Part shown: one piece after another, positions 44,760 to 54,017 of the stretch | Numbering within the stretch: the stretch's first letter is position 1 | Layout of the letters: every line of letters begins with the position of its first letter | NCBI RefSeq assembly: GCF_017901175.1 | Contig: NZ_CP072793.1 | Span: 868,001 to 932,000, forward strand | DNA from: Thiothrix unzii | Lineage (GTDB): Bacteria > Pseudomonadota > Gammaproteobacteria > Thiotrichales > Thiotrichaceae | Reading direction: 5' to 3' | Length of the DNA: 64,000 bases | Notes under the pieces: model-generated | Told to the model about the DNA's origin: nothing | What the model saw: the letters and a program-made list of their open reading frames with translations, nothing else | The model's database searches: none | Position numbers and translations under genes: made by a program

Positions 44760-46186
44760 TGGCAGAGCGTCCAAAACATAATTACACGGGTTTCTTAGGT
44801 TGGGTTGAAGATCGCTTCCCAATGATGGAAACGTGGCAAGCGCATTTGGCTGGTTACTATGCGCCTAAAAACTTTAACTTCTGGTATTTCTTCGGTTCAC
44901 TGGCGATGCTGGTGCTGGTTATCCAGATTGTTTCCGGTTTGTTCTTAGCATTCCACTATAAGCCTGATACAGCCTTGGCATTTGCTTCTGTAGAATACAT
45001 CATGCGTGATGTGCCGGGTGGTTGGTTCATCCGTTACATGCACTCTACTGGTGCTTCTGCGTTCTTTATCGTGGTTTACCTCCACATGTTCCGCGCGTTG
45101 ATGTACGGATCCTACAAAGGTAAGCGCGAACTGATCTGGTTGATCGGTATGGCGATTTATCTGGCATTGATGGCAACTGCTTTCATGGGCTATTTACTGC
45201 CTTGGGGTCAGATGTCTTATTGGGGTGCGCAGGTTATTATCAACTTGTTTAACACCATTCCAGTGATCGGTGAAGGCTTGTCTACTTGGATTCGTGGTGA
45301 CTTCGTATTGGGCGATGCTACCCTGAACCGTTTCTTTGCATTGCACTTCTTCCTGCCTTCTTTGGTGTTGCCTGCGCTGGTATTTGTCCACATCGTGGCA
45401 TTGCACGCGGTTGGTTCTAACAACCCGGATGGCGTTGAAATCAAGCAAGGGCCTAAAGGCAATCGTTGGAGTGAAACAGCTCCGTCGGATGGTATCCCTT
45501 TCCACCCTTACTACTCTGTGAAAGACATTTTGGGTGTTGTGGTGTTCTTGATGGGCTTCTTTGCCATCCTGTTCTTTGCACCAGAGGGCGGTGGCTACTT
45601 TATGGAAGCACCTAACTTTGAACCTGCAAATGCACTGAAAACACCTTTGCACATTGCCCCGGTTTGGTACTTCACACCGTTCTACACTGTATTACGTGCG
45701 ATTCCAGACCCATTCTTTGGTACTTTGGCGATGTTCGGCGCGATTGCGGTGCTGTTTGTACTGCCGTGGATTGACCGTAACCCGGTTAAATCTTGGCGTT
45801 ACCGTAACAGCGCACACAAAATCAACCTGATTTTGTTTGCCGTAGTGTTCTTGGTGCTGGGTTGGATGGGTGTTGAAGCGGTTACACCGGTATTCAAGGA
45901 ATTGGGTACTCGTATGACACAGATTTACTTCATCTTCTTCGTGGTTCTCTGGATTCACAGCAACCCGTCAAAAGCGAAGTATGTAATGTGGTTCGGTATT
46001 TTGTTGGCAGCAATCGTGGGTTATGACGTGGTATTCCGTTATACACCGGGCGATGCTGAAGCCACTACTCAAATGCTGATTCAGTTCATTTGGCCTGTAG
46101 CGTATTTGGCGTTGACTTTGCTGTTGCCTGCTTTTAAATCAAGCTGCAACGAAGAAAAAGCTGTTCCTGATCGCGTAACTGGTTGA
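44759..46186 (+). CDS. petB: cytochrome b of the bc1 complex
   Basis: 475-residue membrane subunit that oxidises and reduces quinone. Haem-ligating histidines are seen in RYMHSTGASAFFIVVYLHMFR and FALHFFLPSLVLPALVFVHIVALHAVGSNNPDG; the Qo-site motif appears as PVWYFTPFYTVLRAIPD (PVWY in place of PEWY/PEFY). The C-terminal three helices and a tail beyond the family core (RVTG end) make it slightly long. Second of petABC; it runs into petC. Confidence 0.96.
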   Translation: MAERPKHNYTGFLGWVEDRFPMMETWQAHLAGYYAPKNFNFWYFFGSLAMLVLVIQIVSGLFLAFHYKPDTALAFASVEYIMRDVPGGWFIRYMHSTGASAFFIVVYLHMFRALMYGSYKGKRELIWLIGMAIYLALMATAFMGYLLPWGQMSYWGAQVIINLFNTIPVIGEGLSTWIRGDFVLGDATLNRFFALHFFLPSLVLPALVFVHIVALHAVGSNNPDGVEIKQGPKGNRWSETAPSDGIPFHPYYSVKDILGVVVFLMGFFAILFFAPEGGGYFMEAPNFEPANALKTPLHIAPVWYFTPFYTVLRAIPDPFFGTLAMFGAIAVLFVLPWIDRNPVKSWRYRNSAHKINLILFAVVFLVLGWMGVEAVTPVFKELGTRMTQIYFIFFVVLWIHSNPSKAKYVMWFGILLAAIVGYDVVFRYTPGDAEATTQMLIQFIWPVAYLALTLLLPAFKSSCNEEKAVPDRVTG

Positions 46187-46197
46187 GGTGTGACAAC

Positions 46198-46965
46198 ATG
46201 AAAAAGTTTATTGCAAGTGTAATGTTCGCACTGTCGGCTTCTCTGCTGGTTTCTGGAGCTGCTGTTGCTAGTGGTGATAGCGTGCATCTGGAATCAGCCA
46301 ATGTGGACATCCACAATACGCCTAGCCTGCAACGTGGTGCGAAGTATTTCGTGAACTATTGTATGGGCTGCCATGCGTTGAGCTACAGCCGTTACAACCG
46401 TATCGCCACTGATTTGGGCTTGACTGAAGATCAGGTGATTAAAAACCTGATTTTTACCCGCAATGCGGATGGTGAGCCGGAAAATGCAGGCGCATTGATG
46501 AAGAATGCTATTTCACAGAAGGATTCTGCGGAATGGTTCGGTGCGCCGCCGCCGGATTTGTCATTGGTTGGGCGTTCACGGGGTTCCGACTGGATTTACA
46601 GCTACATGAAGGCATTCTATGCTGATCCTAGCCGTCCGATGGGCGTGAACAATACCGTGTTCCCGAACGTTGGTATGCCTCACGTACTGTGGGAGTTGCA
46701 AGGTCTGCAAGAAAAGCATTGCACTAAGGAAGGCGAAGGCGACCATGCGGTTGAGCATTGCGAGTTGAAACTGGTTAAGCCGGGTTCAATGAGTGCGCCT
46801 GAGTATGATCAAGTAGTACGCGATCTTACCAATTTCCTGACTTATGTAGGTGAGCCCGCGAAACTGCACCGTATCGGCTACGGCGTGTTTGTGCTGCTGT
46901 TCTTAGGTTTGTTTGCAGTATTTGCTTACTTCCTGAAGAAAGAATACTGGAAGGATGTTCATTAA
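46198..46965 (+). CDS. petC: cytochrome c1 of the bc1 complex
   Basis: 255 residues: signal peptide (MKKFIASVMFALSASLLVSGAAVAS), one haem c site (CMGCH), and a C-terminal membrane anchor (VFVLLFLGLFAVFAYFLKKEYW). The sixth ligand is probably a methionine near RPMGVNNTVFPNVGMP. It accepts electrons from the Rieske centre and passes them to soluble cytochromes. ATG 46198 is preferred over an earlier frame within petB. Confidence 0.96.
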   Translation: MKKFIASVMFALSASLLVSGAAVASGDSVHLESANVDIHNTPSLQRGAKYFVNYCMGCHALSYSRYNRIATDLGLTEDQVIKNLIFTRNADGEPENAGALMKNAISQKDSAEWFGAPPPDLSLVGRSRGSDWIYSYMKAFYADPSRPMGVNNTVFPNVGMPHVLWELQGLQEKHCTKEGEGDHAVEHCELKLVKPGSMSAPEYDQVVRDLTNFLTYVGEPAKLHRIGYGVFVLLFLGLFAVFAYFLKKEYWKDVH

Positions 46966-46988
46966 TCCTTTTCCGGTATAACACCTCG

Positions 46989-47022
46989 AAGCCACTCTAG
47001 TATAAAATAGAGTGGCTTTTTT
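46989..47022 (+). terminator. terminator of petABC
   Basis: Perfect 11-bp stem AAGCCACTCTA (46989-46999) / TAGAGTGGCTT (47008-47018), followed by a T-run. 24 bp after the petC stop. Confidence 0.92.
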
Positions 47023-47049
47023 GTTTCCAGTATAGGGAGTTCCGCGTCT

Positions 47050-47679
47050 ATGGCTTCGCTTTCCAGTCGAAGATCTGTTATGACATTATTTTCCGCCGCT
47101 GATTGTGCAGACAGTCACCGTGTGCGTATTGTTTTAGCAGAAAAGGATATTACGGTTGATATTCTGAACATTAATCCAGACAACAAACCGGATGATTTGT
47201 CTGAGCTGAACCCTTATAACACCACGCCAACACTGCTTGACCGTGATTTGGTGCTGTACGATGCCCGCATTATCATGGAATATTTGGATGAGCGGTTTCC
47301 GCATCCACCCTTGATGCCTGTTGATCCGGTGACTCGTGCGCATTCCCGCTTGGCGTTGTTCCGTATTGAAAAAGATTGGTTTTCTTTGGTGAGCGACATT
47401 GAAGGTGGCGATGAAGCCAGTGCGACACAAGCGCGTAAAATTTTGCGTGAAAGTGTCCTGTCTGCCGCTGAAGTGTTCGCAGTAAAACCGTATTTCTTAA
47501 GCGATGATTTTTCCTTAGTGGATTGCACCATCGCCCCGATTTTGTGGCGTTTGCCGAAGTACGGTATTGATGTACCGGAAAAACAGGGCAAACCCATTTT
47601 GAAGTACATGGAAAGAGTGTTTTCACGCGATGCTTTCCAGCAGTCCTTAAGCAAGGTTGAGAAGTCGATTCGCCCATGA
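47050..47679 (+). CDS. sspA: stringent starvation protein A
   Basis: 209-residue glutathione-S-transferase-fold protein that binds RNA polymerase rather than glutathione. The N-terminal thioredoxin-like part reads MTLFSAADCADSHRVRIVLAEKDI with NPYNTTPTLLDRDLVLYDARIIMEYLDERFPHPPLMP; the helical domain follows. In E. coli it supports stationary-phase and acid-stress transcription. A start at MTLFSAAD (47080) is also possible. It overlaps sspB by 4 bp and follows petABC, the common gammaproteobacterial order. Confidence 0.95.
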   Translation: MASLSSRRSVMTLFSAADCADSHRVRIVLAEKDITVDILNINPDNKPDDLSELNPYNTTPTLLDRDLVLYDARIIMEYLDERFPHPPLMPVDPVTRAHSRLALFRIEKDWFSLVSDIEGGDEASATQARKILRESVLSAAEVFAVKPYFLSDDFSLVDCTIAPILWRLPKYGIDVPEKQGKPILKYMERVFSRDAFQQSLSKVEKSIRP

Positions 47680-48176
47680 ATGATGCGACCACTACTACCG
47701 CTAAACGCCCTTATTTACTCCGCGCTTTTTATGAGTGGATTGTTGATAACGGCATGACTCCGCACGTGTTAGTCGATGCGCGTTCTCCACAAGTGAAAGT
47801 GCCGCGTCAGTTCGTGAAAGACGGCAGCATTGTGTTAAATGTGAGCATGACGGCAGCAAATAACTTAATGATGGACAACGATAGCGTCACCTTTAGTGCA
47901 CGTTTCGGCGGTAAAGCCTTCGCTATTTATTTGCCCATGTCGTCGGTCATGGCGATTTATTCGCGTGAAACCCAAGACGGCATTAGTTTTCCGCCAGATG
48001 AGTACGCGCTGACGGATAACATGGAAGCGTTTCAGGATGTGCGTCCAACGCCTTCTTTGGCGGCGGTTTCCGGCGGTGATAGTGTCGATAGCAGCGATGA
48101 GGTGACTGAGCAGGATGACGAGCCAGAGCCACCTAAGCCAACACGCCAACGTCCTGCTTTACGTGTTGTGAAATAG
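47676..48176 (+). CDS. sspB: ClpXP adaptor SspB
   Basis: 166 residues. The N-terminal SspB domain (RPYLLRAFYEWIVDNGMTPHVLVDA..VPRQFVKDGSIVLNVSMTAANNLMMDNDSVTFSARFGG) binds ssrA-tagged proteins. An acidic flexible linker and a short C-terminal peptide (RPALRVVK) that docks on ClpX follow. It delivers tmRNA-tagged peptides to ClpXP. Downstream partner of sspA. Confidence 0.95.
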   Translation: MNDATTTTAKRPYLLRAFYEWIVDNGMTPHVLVDARSPQVKVPRQFVKDGSIVLNVSMTAANNLMMDNDSVTFSARFGGKAFAIYLPMSSVMAIYSRETQDGISFPPDEYALTDNMEAFQDVRPTPSLAAVSGGDSVDSSDEVTEQDDEPEPPKPTRQRPALRVVK

Positions 48177-48178
48177 TC

Positions 48179-48667
48179 ATGTTGTCCTTGATTGTGGCCG
48201 TGGCGGGTGAACAGCGCGTCATTGGACGTGATGGGCAGATGCCTTGGCATTTGCCTGCGGATTTAGCATGGTTTAAACGCAATACCCTTGGTAAGCCCAT
48301 TATCATGGGGCGCAAGACGTGGGATTCGATTGGTCGGGCTTTGCCGGGGCGGCGTAATCTGGTGATTTCGCGCGACCCTCAATTTGTTCCGGTGGGTGCG
48401 GAACGAATGGATTCGCCTGAAGCTGCATTGGCTTGCGTGGCGGATGTGCCGGAAGTGATGGTGATCGGTGGGGCGCAGATTTATACGCATTTCCTGCCAC
48501 AAGCCCAACGTCTGTATTTAACCCTCATTAAAGAAAGTTTATCTGGCGATACATTTTTTCCTGATTATACTTCCTATCAATGGCGTGAGTTAGCGCGTAC
48601 CGAACACGCGGCTGACGCTAACAATCCCTATCCCCACGATTTTTTGATTCTTGAGCGGCTTTCCTGA
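48179..48667 (+). CDS. folA: dihydrofolate reductase
   Basis: 162-residue enzyme that reduces dihydrofolate to tetrahydrofolate with NADPH. It has MLSLIVAVAGEQRVIGRDGQMPWHLPADLAWFKRNTLGKPIIMGRKTWDSIGRALPGRRNLVIS and MVIGGAQIYTHFLPQAQRLYLT; the active-site acidic residue is in HLPADLAWFK. It follows sspB by 2 bp. Length is typical. Confidence 0.96.
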   Translation: MLSLIVAVAGEQRVIGRDGQMPWHLPADLAWFKRNTLGKPIIMGRKTWDSIGRALPGRRNLVISRDPQFVPVGAERMDSPEAALACVADVPEVMVIGGAQIYTHFLPQAQRLYLTLIKESLSGDTFFPDYTSYQWRELARTEHAADANNPYPHDFLILERLS

Positions 48668-48686
48668 TTTCAAGGAGTTTCCCCGG

Positions 48687-50024
48687 ATGAATAACTGTTT
48701 GATCGTTAATGCGAACCTCGTCAACGAAGGGGTAATTACCCAGCGTGATGTGTTAATCCGCAATGGGCGTATTGAGGCCATCGGGCATGGTTTGAGTGCA
48801 CCCGGTGTGCGCGTTGTGGATGCCGCAGGGCGTTATTTATTACCGGGAATGATTGACGATCAGGTACATTTTCGTGAGCCGGGTTTGACCCACAAAGGCG
48901 ATATGGCAACCGAAAGTCGTGCTGCGGTGGCGGGCGGTATTACCAGCTTTATGGATATGCCGAATACCATGCCGAATACGCTGAATACTGCTGTGCTGAA
49001 TGAAAAAAAGCAATTGGCGGCAGGGCGCAGTTTGGCGAACTACGCTTTTTACCTCGGCGCGTCCAATGACAATTTGGAGTCGATTAAAGCCTTAGATCCG
49101 CGCGATGCCTGCGGGATTAAGGTATTTATGGGAGCATCAACCGGCAATATGTTGGTAGATGACCCGGAAGTGTTGGAGCAAATTTTTACCCACGCGCCGA
49201 CCTTGATTGCCGCACACTGTGAAGATACCCCCAGTATTTTAGAAAATGAAGAAAGTTACCGGGGTATTTACGGTGACGCGATTCCGTTTCACCTGCATCC
49301 GGTGATTCGTAGCGAAGCCGCATGTTACAAATCGTCGTCAATGGCGATGGAACTGGCAAAACGTTGTGGTACGCGCTTACACATTTTGCACATTTCTACC
49401 GCGAAAGAAGCGGAAATGTTTGCGGATCTGCCATTGAAGGATAAGCGGATTACGGCGGAAGCGTGCGTGCATTTCTTGCATTTTGCGGATGAAGATTATG
49501 CGACTAAAGGATCGTTGATTAAGTGTAATCCGGCGATTAAAACCGCCGAAGACCGTGCAGGTATTATTCAAGCCTTGCTGGATGGGCGTTTGGATGTGAT
49601 TGGTACAGATCACGCGCCGCATACTTGGGGTGAAAAACAAAGCGAAAGTTATTTCAAAGCACCGTCGGGTTTGCCATTGGTGCAACACGCTTTGCAAACG
49701 GTGTTAGAGCATTATCAGGATGGTATTTTTTCCCTAGAGTTTATTGTGGAAAAGACCAGTCACGCGGTTGCTGAGATGTTTAATATCAAAGAACGCGGTT
49801 ATATCCGTGAAGGTTATTGGGCGGATTTGGTGTTGGTGGATCTTGATAAACCGTTTTTGGCGACCCACGCTAATAGCCTATCAAAGTGTGGCTGGACTCC
49901 GTTTGACGGCTATGAATTCCGCTCCAGTATTGCTGCAACTTGGGTGAATGGATGCTTGGTGTGGCAGGATGGCCAGGTGTTGGATGTTCCGGCACAAGGT
50001 ATGGCTTTAGTCTTTGATCGTTAA
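48687..50024 (+). CDS. dihydroorotase, DDQVHF type
   Basis: 445-residue amidohydrolase. Metal and substrate residues: the first-strand motif is IDDQVHFREPG (Q59, H61) rather than HxHFREPG, and other ligands are in the lysine region CGIKVFMGASTG (carbamylated Lys), AAHCED, LHILHIST and GTDHAPHTWGEK. From memory, this DDQVHF variant is a recognised dihydroorotase subgroup, also common in Bacteroidetes. It closes the pyrimidine ring (carbamoyl aspartate to dihydroorotate). AAGGAG precedes ATG 48687; folA ends 19 bp upstream. Confidence 0.85.
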   Translation: MNNCLIVNANLVNEGVITQRDVLIRNGRIEAIGHGLSAPGVRVVDAAGRYLLPGMIDDQVHFREPGLTHKGDMATESRAAVAGGITSFMDMPNTMPNTLNTAVLNEKKQLAAGRSLANYAFYLGASNDNLESIKALDPRDACGIKVFMGASTGNMLVDDPEVLEQIFTHAPTLIAAHCEDTPSILENEESYRGIYGDAIPFHLHPVIRSEAACYKSSSMAMELAKRCGTRLHILHISTAKEAEMFADLPLKDKRITAEACVHFLHFADEDYATKGSLIKCNPAIKTAEDRAGIIQALLDGRLDVIGTDHAPHTWGEKQSESYFKAPSGLPLVQHALQTVLEHYQDGIFSLEFIVEKTSHAVAEMFNIKERGYIREGYWADLVLVDLDKPFLATHANSLSKCGWTPFDGYEFRSSIAATWVNGCLVWQDGQVLDVPAQGMALVFDR

Positions 50025-50195
50025 GTAATTTTTAGGCTGGATATACCGTATTGATACGCATTGATACCGTTTGTCGGAGTCCTTGGCGTATTCACAATAG
50101 GATGTTGAAATCGAACTAAACTTTAGGGTGCGAGGGGTTAGTTAAAACCCTTGAAGTCCCCAATCAAGTTCTAGTGTTTCATGGAGGAACAAGCA

Positions 50196-50546
50196 ATGAT
50201 TCAACATGCTATTGCGTCTTACCGCACTATTCATCGTCATGTCCGTCACGGCGTATGGGCAGAAATCCACCTTTACGATGTCCACAATGCGATGGTAGGG
50301 TCAATCTATTTTATGGACGACGACGAGGATTTACGTCCGGCTGTCAGTTCGCCCCGCATTATGTTGTACTGGCCTGATCGTCGTCTGGAATCTACCATTC
50401 GTTTGTTACGCAGCGGTTCGAGTGTGGTGCTGGTTTACAAAGCACCCAACGAAGCGTTCTTAACAGATTCTTTTGTAATGACTAGTCCGCCAGCGGATGT
50501 GCACATTACTGAAGAAGAATGCAGCGTTTGGGATTGCCCTCCGTAA
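50196..50546 (+). CDS. hypothetical protein, 116 residues
   Basis: Starts MIQHAIASYRTIHRHVRHGVWAEIHLYDVHNAMVGSIYFMDDDEDLRP, with GGAGGA 8 bases before ATG 50196. It looks like a small beta-rich cytosolic protein ending with acidic and Cys residues (ITEEECSVWDCPP). I do not recognise a family. It is monocistronic: 171 bp from the dihydroorotase gene, and a strong terminator follows. Upstream, ATTGATAC is repeated twice 10 bp apart (50050-50067), a possible operator. Confidence 0.7.
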   Translation: MIQHAIASYRTIHRHVRHGVWAEIHLYDVHNAMVGSIYFMDDDEDLRPAVSSPRIMLYWPDRRLESTIRLLRSGSSVVLVYKAPNEAFLTDSFVMTSPPADVHITEEECSVWDCPP

Positions 50547-50567
50547 GGTTGGTAATGTTGGTTGAAG

Positions 50568-50603
50568 AGCCTCGCACACCAGTGGGTGTTGCGGGGCTTT
50601 TTT
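50568..50603 (+). terminator. rho-independent terminator
   Basis: Stem of about 12 bp (AGCCTCGCACACC with GGTGTTGCGGGGCT, one G-U pair and one bulge, loop AGTG), then a T-run of six. 22 bp after the hypothetical gene's stop. Confidence 0.9.
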
Positions 50604-50668
50604 ATGCCTGTGCCTGTGGGGAATGCTAAATATCCATTCATCGGTTATTTATGTGAGTAGTGGCAAGC

Positions 50669-50737
50669 TTAGACTAAATTGTATGCATCAATGATCTTGA
50701 AATAAAAATTACACTTTTTGGTACAACTTTAGTCTAA
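50669..50737. promoter_or_regulatory. paired TTAGWCTAA palindromes upstream of prkA
   Basis: TTAGACTAAA (50669-50678) and TTTAGTCTAA (50728-50737) are exact inverted copies. Each core (TTAG-A/T-CTAA) is itself a 9-bp palindrome. Spacing between dyad centres is 60 bp, close to six helical turns, which would put two dimers on one DNA face. The second site is 53 bp before the prkA ATG. Confidence 0.5.
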
Positions 50738-50790
50738 AAGATAGGGTGCGGAATTGTTACTCCGCATTCACACTAGCCAAGGGGAATAAG

Positions 50791-52716
50791 ATGAGCAAAT
50801 TATTTAATCACTATCAGTCCCGCTACGAAGCTCTGCAAGAAGAAGAATACTCACTTCAGGAATACCTCGACCTTTGTAAGGCAGATCGCATGGCTTATGC
50901 CAGTGCTGCCGAGCGCATGTTGTATGCCATCGGTGAAGCCGAAGTGGTGGATACGTCACGTGACCCGCGCATGAGCCGCATTTTTTCTAACAAAGTCATT
51001 CGCCGTTACCCGGCATTTTCCGAATTTTACGGCATGGAAGATTGCATTGAGCAAATCGTGTCGTTTTTGCGCCATGCCGCGCAGGGGCTGGAAGAAAGCA
51101 AGCAGGTGTTGTACCTGTTGGGGCCGGTGGGCGGTGGTAAATCGTCGTTGGCTGAACGTTTGAAAGCCTTGATTGAACGCGCTCCGATTTACTCCATCAA
51201 GGGCTCTCCGGTTAATGAATCGCCACTGGGGTTGTTTAATGCGGAAGAAGACGGGGCAATTCTGGAAGAAGATTACGGCATTCCGCGCCGTTATCTGAAA
51301 ACCGTGATGTCGCCTTGGGCAGTGAAGCGTTTGCATGAGTTTGGGGGTGACATTACCCGGTTTCGGGTGGTGAAACGTTACCCTTCGCGCCTTAACCAAT
51401 TAGCGGTTTCCAAAACCGAACCGGGCGATGAAAATAACCAAGACATTTCCTCGCTGGTCGGCAAGGTGGATATTCGCAAGTTAGAAGATTACCCACAAAA
51501 TGATACGGATGCGTACAGCTATTCCGGCGGTTTGTGCTTATCCAATCAAGGTTTGATGGAATTCGTGGAGATGTTTAAAGCACCGATTAAGGTGTTACAT
51601 CCACTGTTGACCGCCACCCAGGAGGGCAATTACAACGGTACGGAAAGTATCGGTGCGATTCCGTTTTCCGGGGTGATTTTGGCGCATTCCAACGAGTCTG
51701 AATGGCAAACCTTTAAAAATAATCGTAACAACGAGGCGTTTATCGACCGCGTTTCGATTGTGAAAGTGCCGTACTGTTTGCGGGTCACAGAAGAGATTAA
51801 AATTTACGATAAGCTATTGTTTAATAGTTCATTGGCTGCGGCATCGTGCGCCCCGGATACTTTGAAACTGTTAGCGCAGTTCATTGTGCTATCGCGTTTG
51901 AAAGAGCCGGAAAACTCCAATTTGTTCTCTAAAATGCGTATTTACGATGGTGAAAACCTCAAGGATATTGATCCCAAAGCGAAAACGATGCAGGAATATC
52001 AAGATGCTGCGGGTGTTGACGAAGGCATGAACGGGCTTTCCACGCGCTTTGCGTTTAAGATTCTCTCGAAAGTATTTAACTACGATGCGACTGAAATAGC
52101 GGCTGATCCGGTGCATTTGATGTATGTGTTGGAGCGGCAAATCGAGAAAGAGCAGTTCCCGCGTGAGTTGCAAGACCGTTATATCCGCTTTATTAAAGAG
52201 TATTTAGCTCCGCGTTATGTGGATTTTATCGGTAAGGAAATTCAAACGGCGTACCTCGAATCGTATTCTGAATACGGTCAGAATTTGTTCGACCGCTACG
52301 TGACTTACGCAGATTTCTGGATACAAGATCAGGAATTCCGTGACCCTGAAACCGGTGAGTTATTGCACCGTGCGTCACTGAATGCGGATCTGGAAAAAAT
52401 CGAGAAACCCGCTGGTATTAGTAATCCGAAAGATTTCCGTAATGAAATCGTCAATTTCGTGTTGCGGGCACGGGCGAATAACGGTGGGCGCAATCCGTCT
52501 TGGACGAGTTACGAGAAATTGCGGCGTGTGATTGAGATGAAAATGTTCTCCAGCACCGAAGATTTATTGCCGGTTATTTCTTACGGCGCGAAATCGACGG
52601 CGGATGAACAGCGCAAGCACGATAATTTTGTTGAGCGCATGATGAAGCGCGGTTACACCGAAAAACAAGTGCGCTTGTTGGCGGAGTGGTATTTACGGGT
52701 ACGCAAGTCACAATAA
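50791..52716 (+). CDS. prkA: PrkA serine protein kinase / AAA+ protein (YeaG)
   Basis: 641 residues with the AAA+ Walker A motif [15 protein letters not shown] and a C-terminal PrkA domain. It forms the conserved set prkA-yeaH-spoVR, linked to stationary phase and nutrient stress in enterobacteria. Some PrkA homologues act as ATP-dependent proteases rather than kinases, so the activity is uncertain. ATG 50791 has AAGGGGAA upstream and gives the standard length. Confidence 0.93.
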   Translation: MSKLFNHYQSRYEALQEEEYSLQEYLDLCKADRMAYASAAERMLYAIGEAEVVDTSRDPRMSRIFSNKVIRRYPAFSEFYGMEDCIEQIVSFLRHAAQGLEESKQVLYLLGPVGGGKSSLAERLKALIERAPIYSIKGSPVNESPLGLFNAEEDGAILEEDYGIPRRYLKTVMSPWAVKRLHEFGGDITRFRVVKRYPSRLNQLAVSKTEPGDENNQDISSLVGKVDIRKLEDYPQNDTDAYSYSGGLCLSNQGLMEFVEMFKAPIKVLHPLLTATQEGNYNGTESIGAIPFSGVILAHSNESEWQTFKNNRNNEAFIDRVSIVKVPYCLRVTEEIKIYDKLLFNSSLAAASCAPDTLKLLAQFIVLSRLKEPENSNLFSKMRIYDGENLKDIDPKAKTMQEYQDAAGVDEGMNGLSTRFAFKILSKVFNYDATEIAADPVHLMYVLERQIEKEQFPRELQDRYIRFIKEYLAPRYVDFIGKEIQTAYLESYSEYGQNLFDRYVTYADFWIQDQEFRDPETGELLHRASLNADLEKIEKPAGISNPKDFRNEIVNFVLRARANNGGRNPSWTSYEKLRRVIEMKMFSSTEDLLPVISYGAKSTADEQRKHDNFVERMMKRGYTEKQVRLLAEWYLRVRKSQ

Positions 52717-52727
52717 AGGAGGGCTGC

Positions 52728-54017
52728 ATGGCCTACATTGTTGACCGCCGCTTAAACAGCAAAAACAAGAGCTTGGTAAATCGTGAGCGATTCCTCAAGC
52801 GTTATCAACAACAAATCCGTAAAGCGGTGTCAGACGCGGTGAGCCGTCGCACCATTACGGATATGGAACAAGGGGAAAGCATTCCGATCCCTCGGCGTGA
52901 CATTTCTGAACCCGTGTTTCGGCACGGGCAGGGCGGCAAGCGCGATATGGTGCATCCGGGTAATAAGGAGTTTATGCCGGGTGATCGTATTCAGCGTCCG
53001 CCGGGTGGCGCGGGTGGTGGCAGTGGTTCGGGGCAGGCTTCAGCAGATGGCGAAGGCGATGATGATTTCATCTTCCAAATTACCCAAGAAGAGTTCTTGG
53101 ATTATTTGTTTGAAGATTTAGCGTTGCCGAATATGGTGAAACGCCAGTTGACCAGCATGGATTCTTTTGATTACCAGCGTGCCGGAGTCAGCGAAGTGGG
53201 CAATCCGGCGCAGGTCAATATTGTGCGCTCAATGCGCAGTGCCCATGCGCGGCGTATTGCCTTGCGGGGTAAGGAGCGTCGCCGTCGCCGCGAAGTGTTG
53301 GCAGAATTGAGCGCGTTGGAACAGCTTGAAAACAGTGAAGATAATGAAGCGCAACGCTTGTTATTGCTGGCGGAATTGGAACACCTGAATGTGCGGATGC
53401 ACACGATTCCTTGGCTGGATGATTTCGATCTGAAATACAATCTCAAAGTTAAAGTGCCGAAGCCTTCGCCGAAAGCGGTGATGTTTTGTGTGATGGATGT
53501 GTCCGGCTCAATGACGCAGGATATTAAAGATACCGCGAAACGTTTCTTTTTCTTGCTGTATTTATTCTTGAAAAAGAACTACGAGAAAATCGAAGTGGTC
53601 TTTATCCGTCACCACACCCAAGCGCAGGAAGTCGATGAGGAAACCTTTTTTTACGCCCGCGAAACCGGCGGTACGGTGGTTTCCAGTGCGTTGAATTTAA
53701 TGGGAAATATTATCGAAGAACGCTATTCCCCGAATGCTTGGAATATTTACGTGGCGCAAGCCTCCGATGGTGATAATTGGCACGAAGACAATGCGCGGTG
53801 TGGCGAAGCGTTGCTGTCGACGATTTTACCGTTTGTGCAATATTACACCTATATTGAAATCGGTGATCGTGATCCGCAAGGTTTGTGGCAGTTGTACGAA
53901 CAGTTGCAGCGCGATTTTCAGGAGCGGTTTGCGATTCAGCGGGTGCGTCATAATGCCGAAATTTACCCGGTGTTTCGCGAGTTATTCCGTAAGCACGCGG
54001 GCGAGGAGGGTGCGTAA
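52728..54017 (+). CDS. yeaH: YeaH/YhbH family protein (DUF444), VWA-like
   Basis: 429 residues: basic N-terminus ([32 protein letters not shown]), a Gly-rich linker, and a C-terminal von Willebrand A-like domain with the MIDAS-type motif MDVSGSM. It is the middle gene of the PrkA set. AAAGGAGG precedes ATG 52728, and its stop overlaps the spoVR ATG (TAATG). Confidence 0.93.
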   Translation: MAYIVDRRLNSKNKSLVNRERFLKRYQQQIRKAVSDAVSRRTITDMEQGESIPIPRRDISEPVFRHGQGGKRDMVHPGNKEFMPGDRIQRPPGGAGGGSGSGQASADGEGDDDFIFQITQEEFLDYLFEDLALPNMVKRQLTSMDSFDYQRAGVSEVGNPAQVNIVRSMRSAHARRIALRGKERRRRREVLAELSALEQLENSEDNEAQRLLLLAELEHLNVRMHTIPWLDDFDLKYNLKVKVPKPSPKAVMFCVMDVSGSMTQDIKDTAKRFFFLLYLFLKKNYEKIEVVFIRHHTQAQEVDEETFFYARETGGTVVSSALNLMGNIIEERYSPNAWNIYVAQASDGDNWHEDNARCGEALLSTILPFVQYYTYIEIGDRDPQGLWQLYEQLQRDFQERFAIQRVRHNAEIYPVFRELFRKHAGEEGA

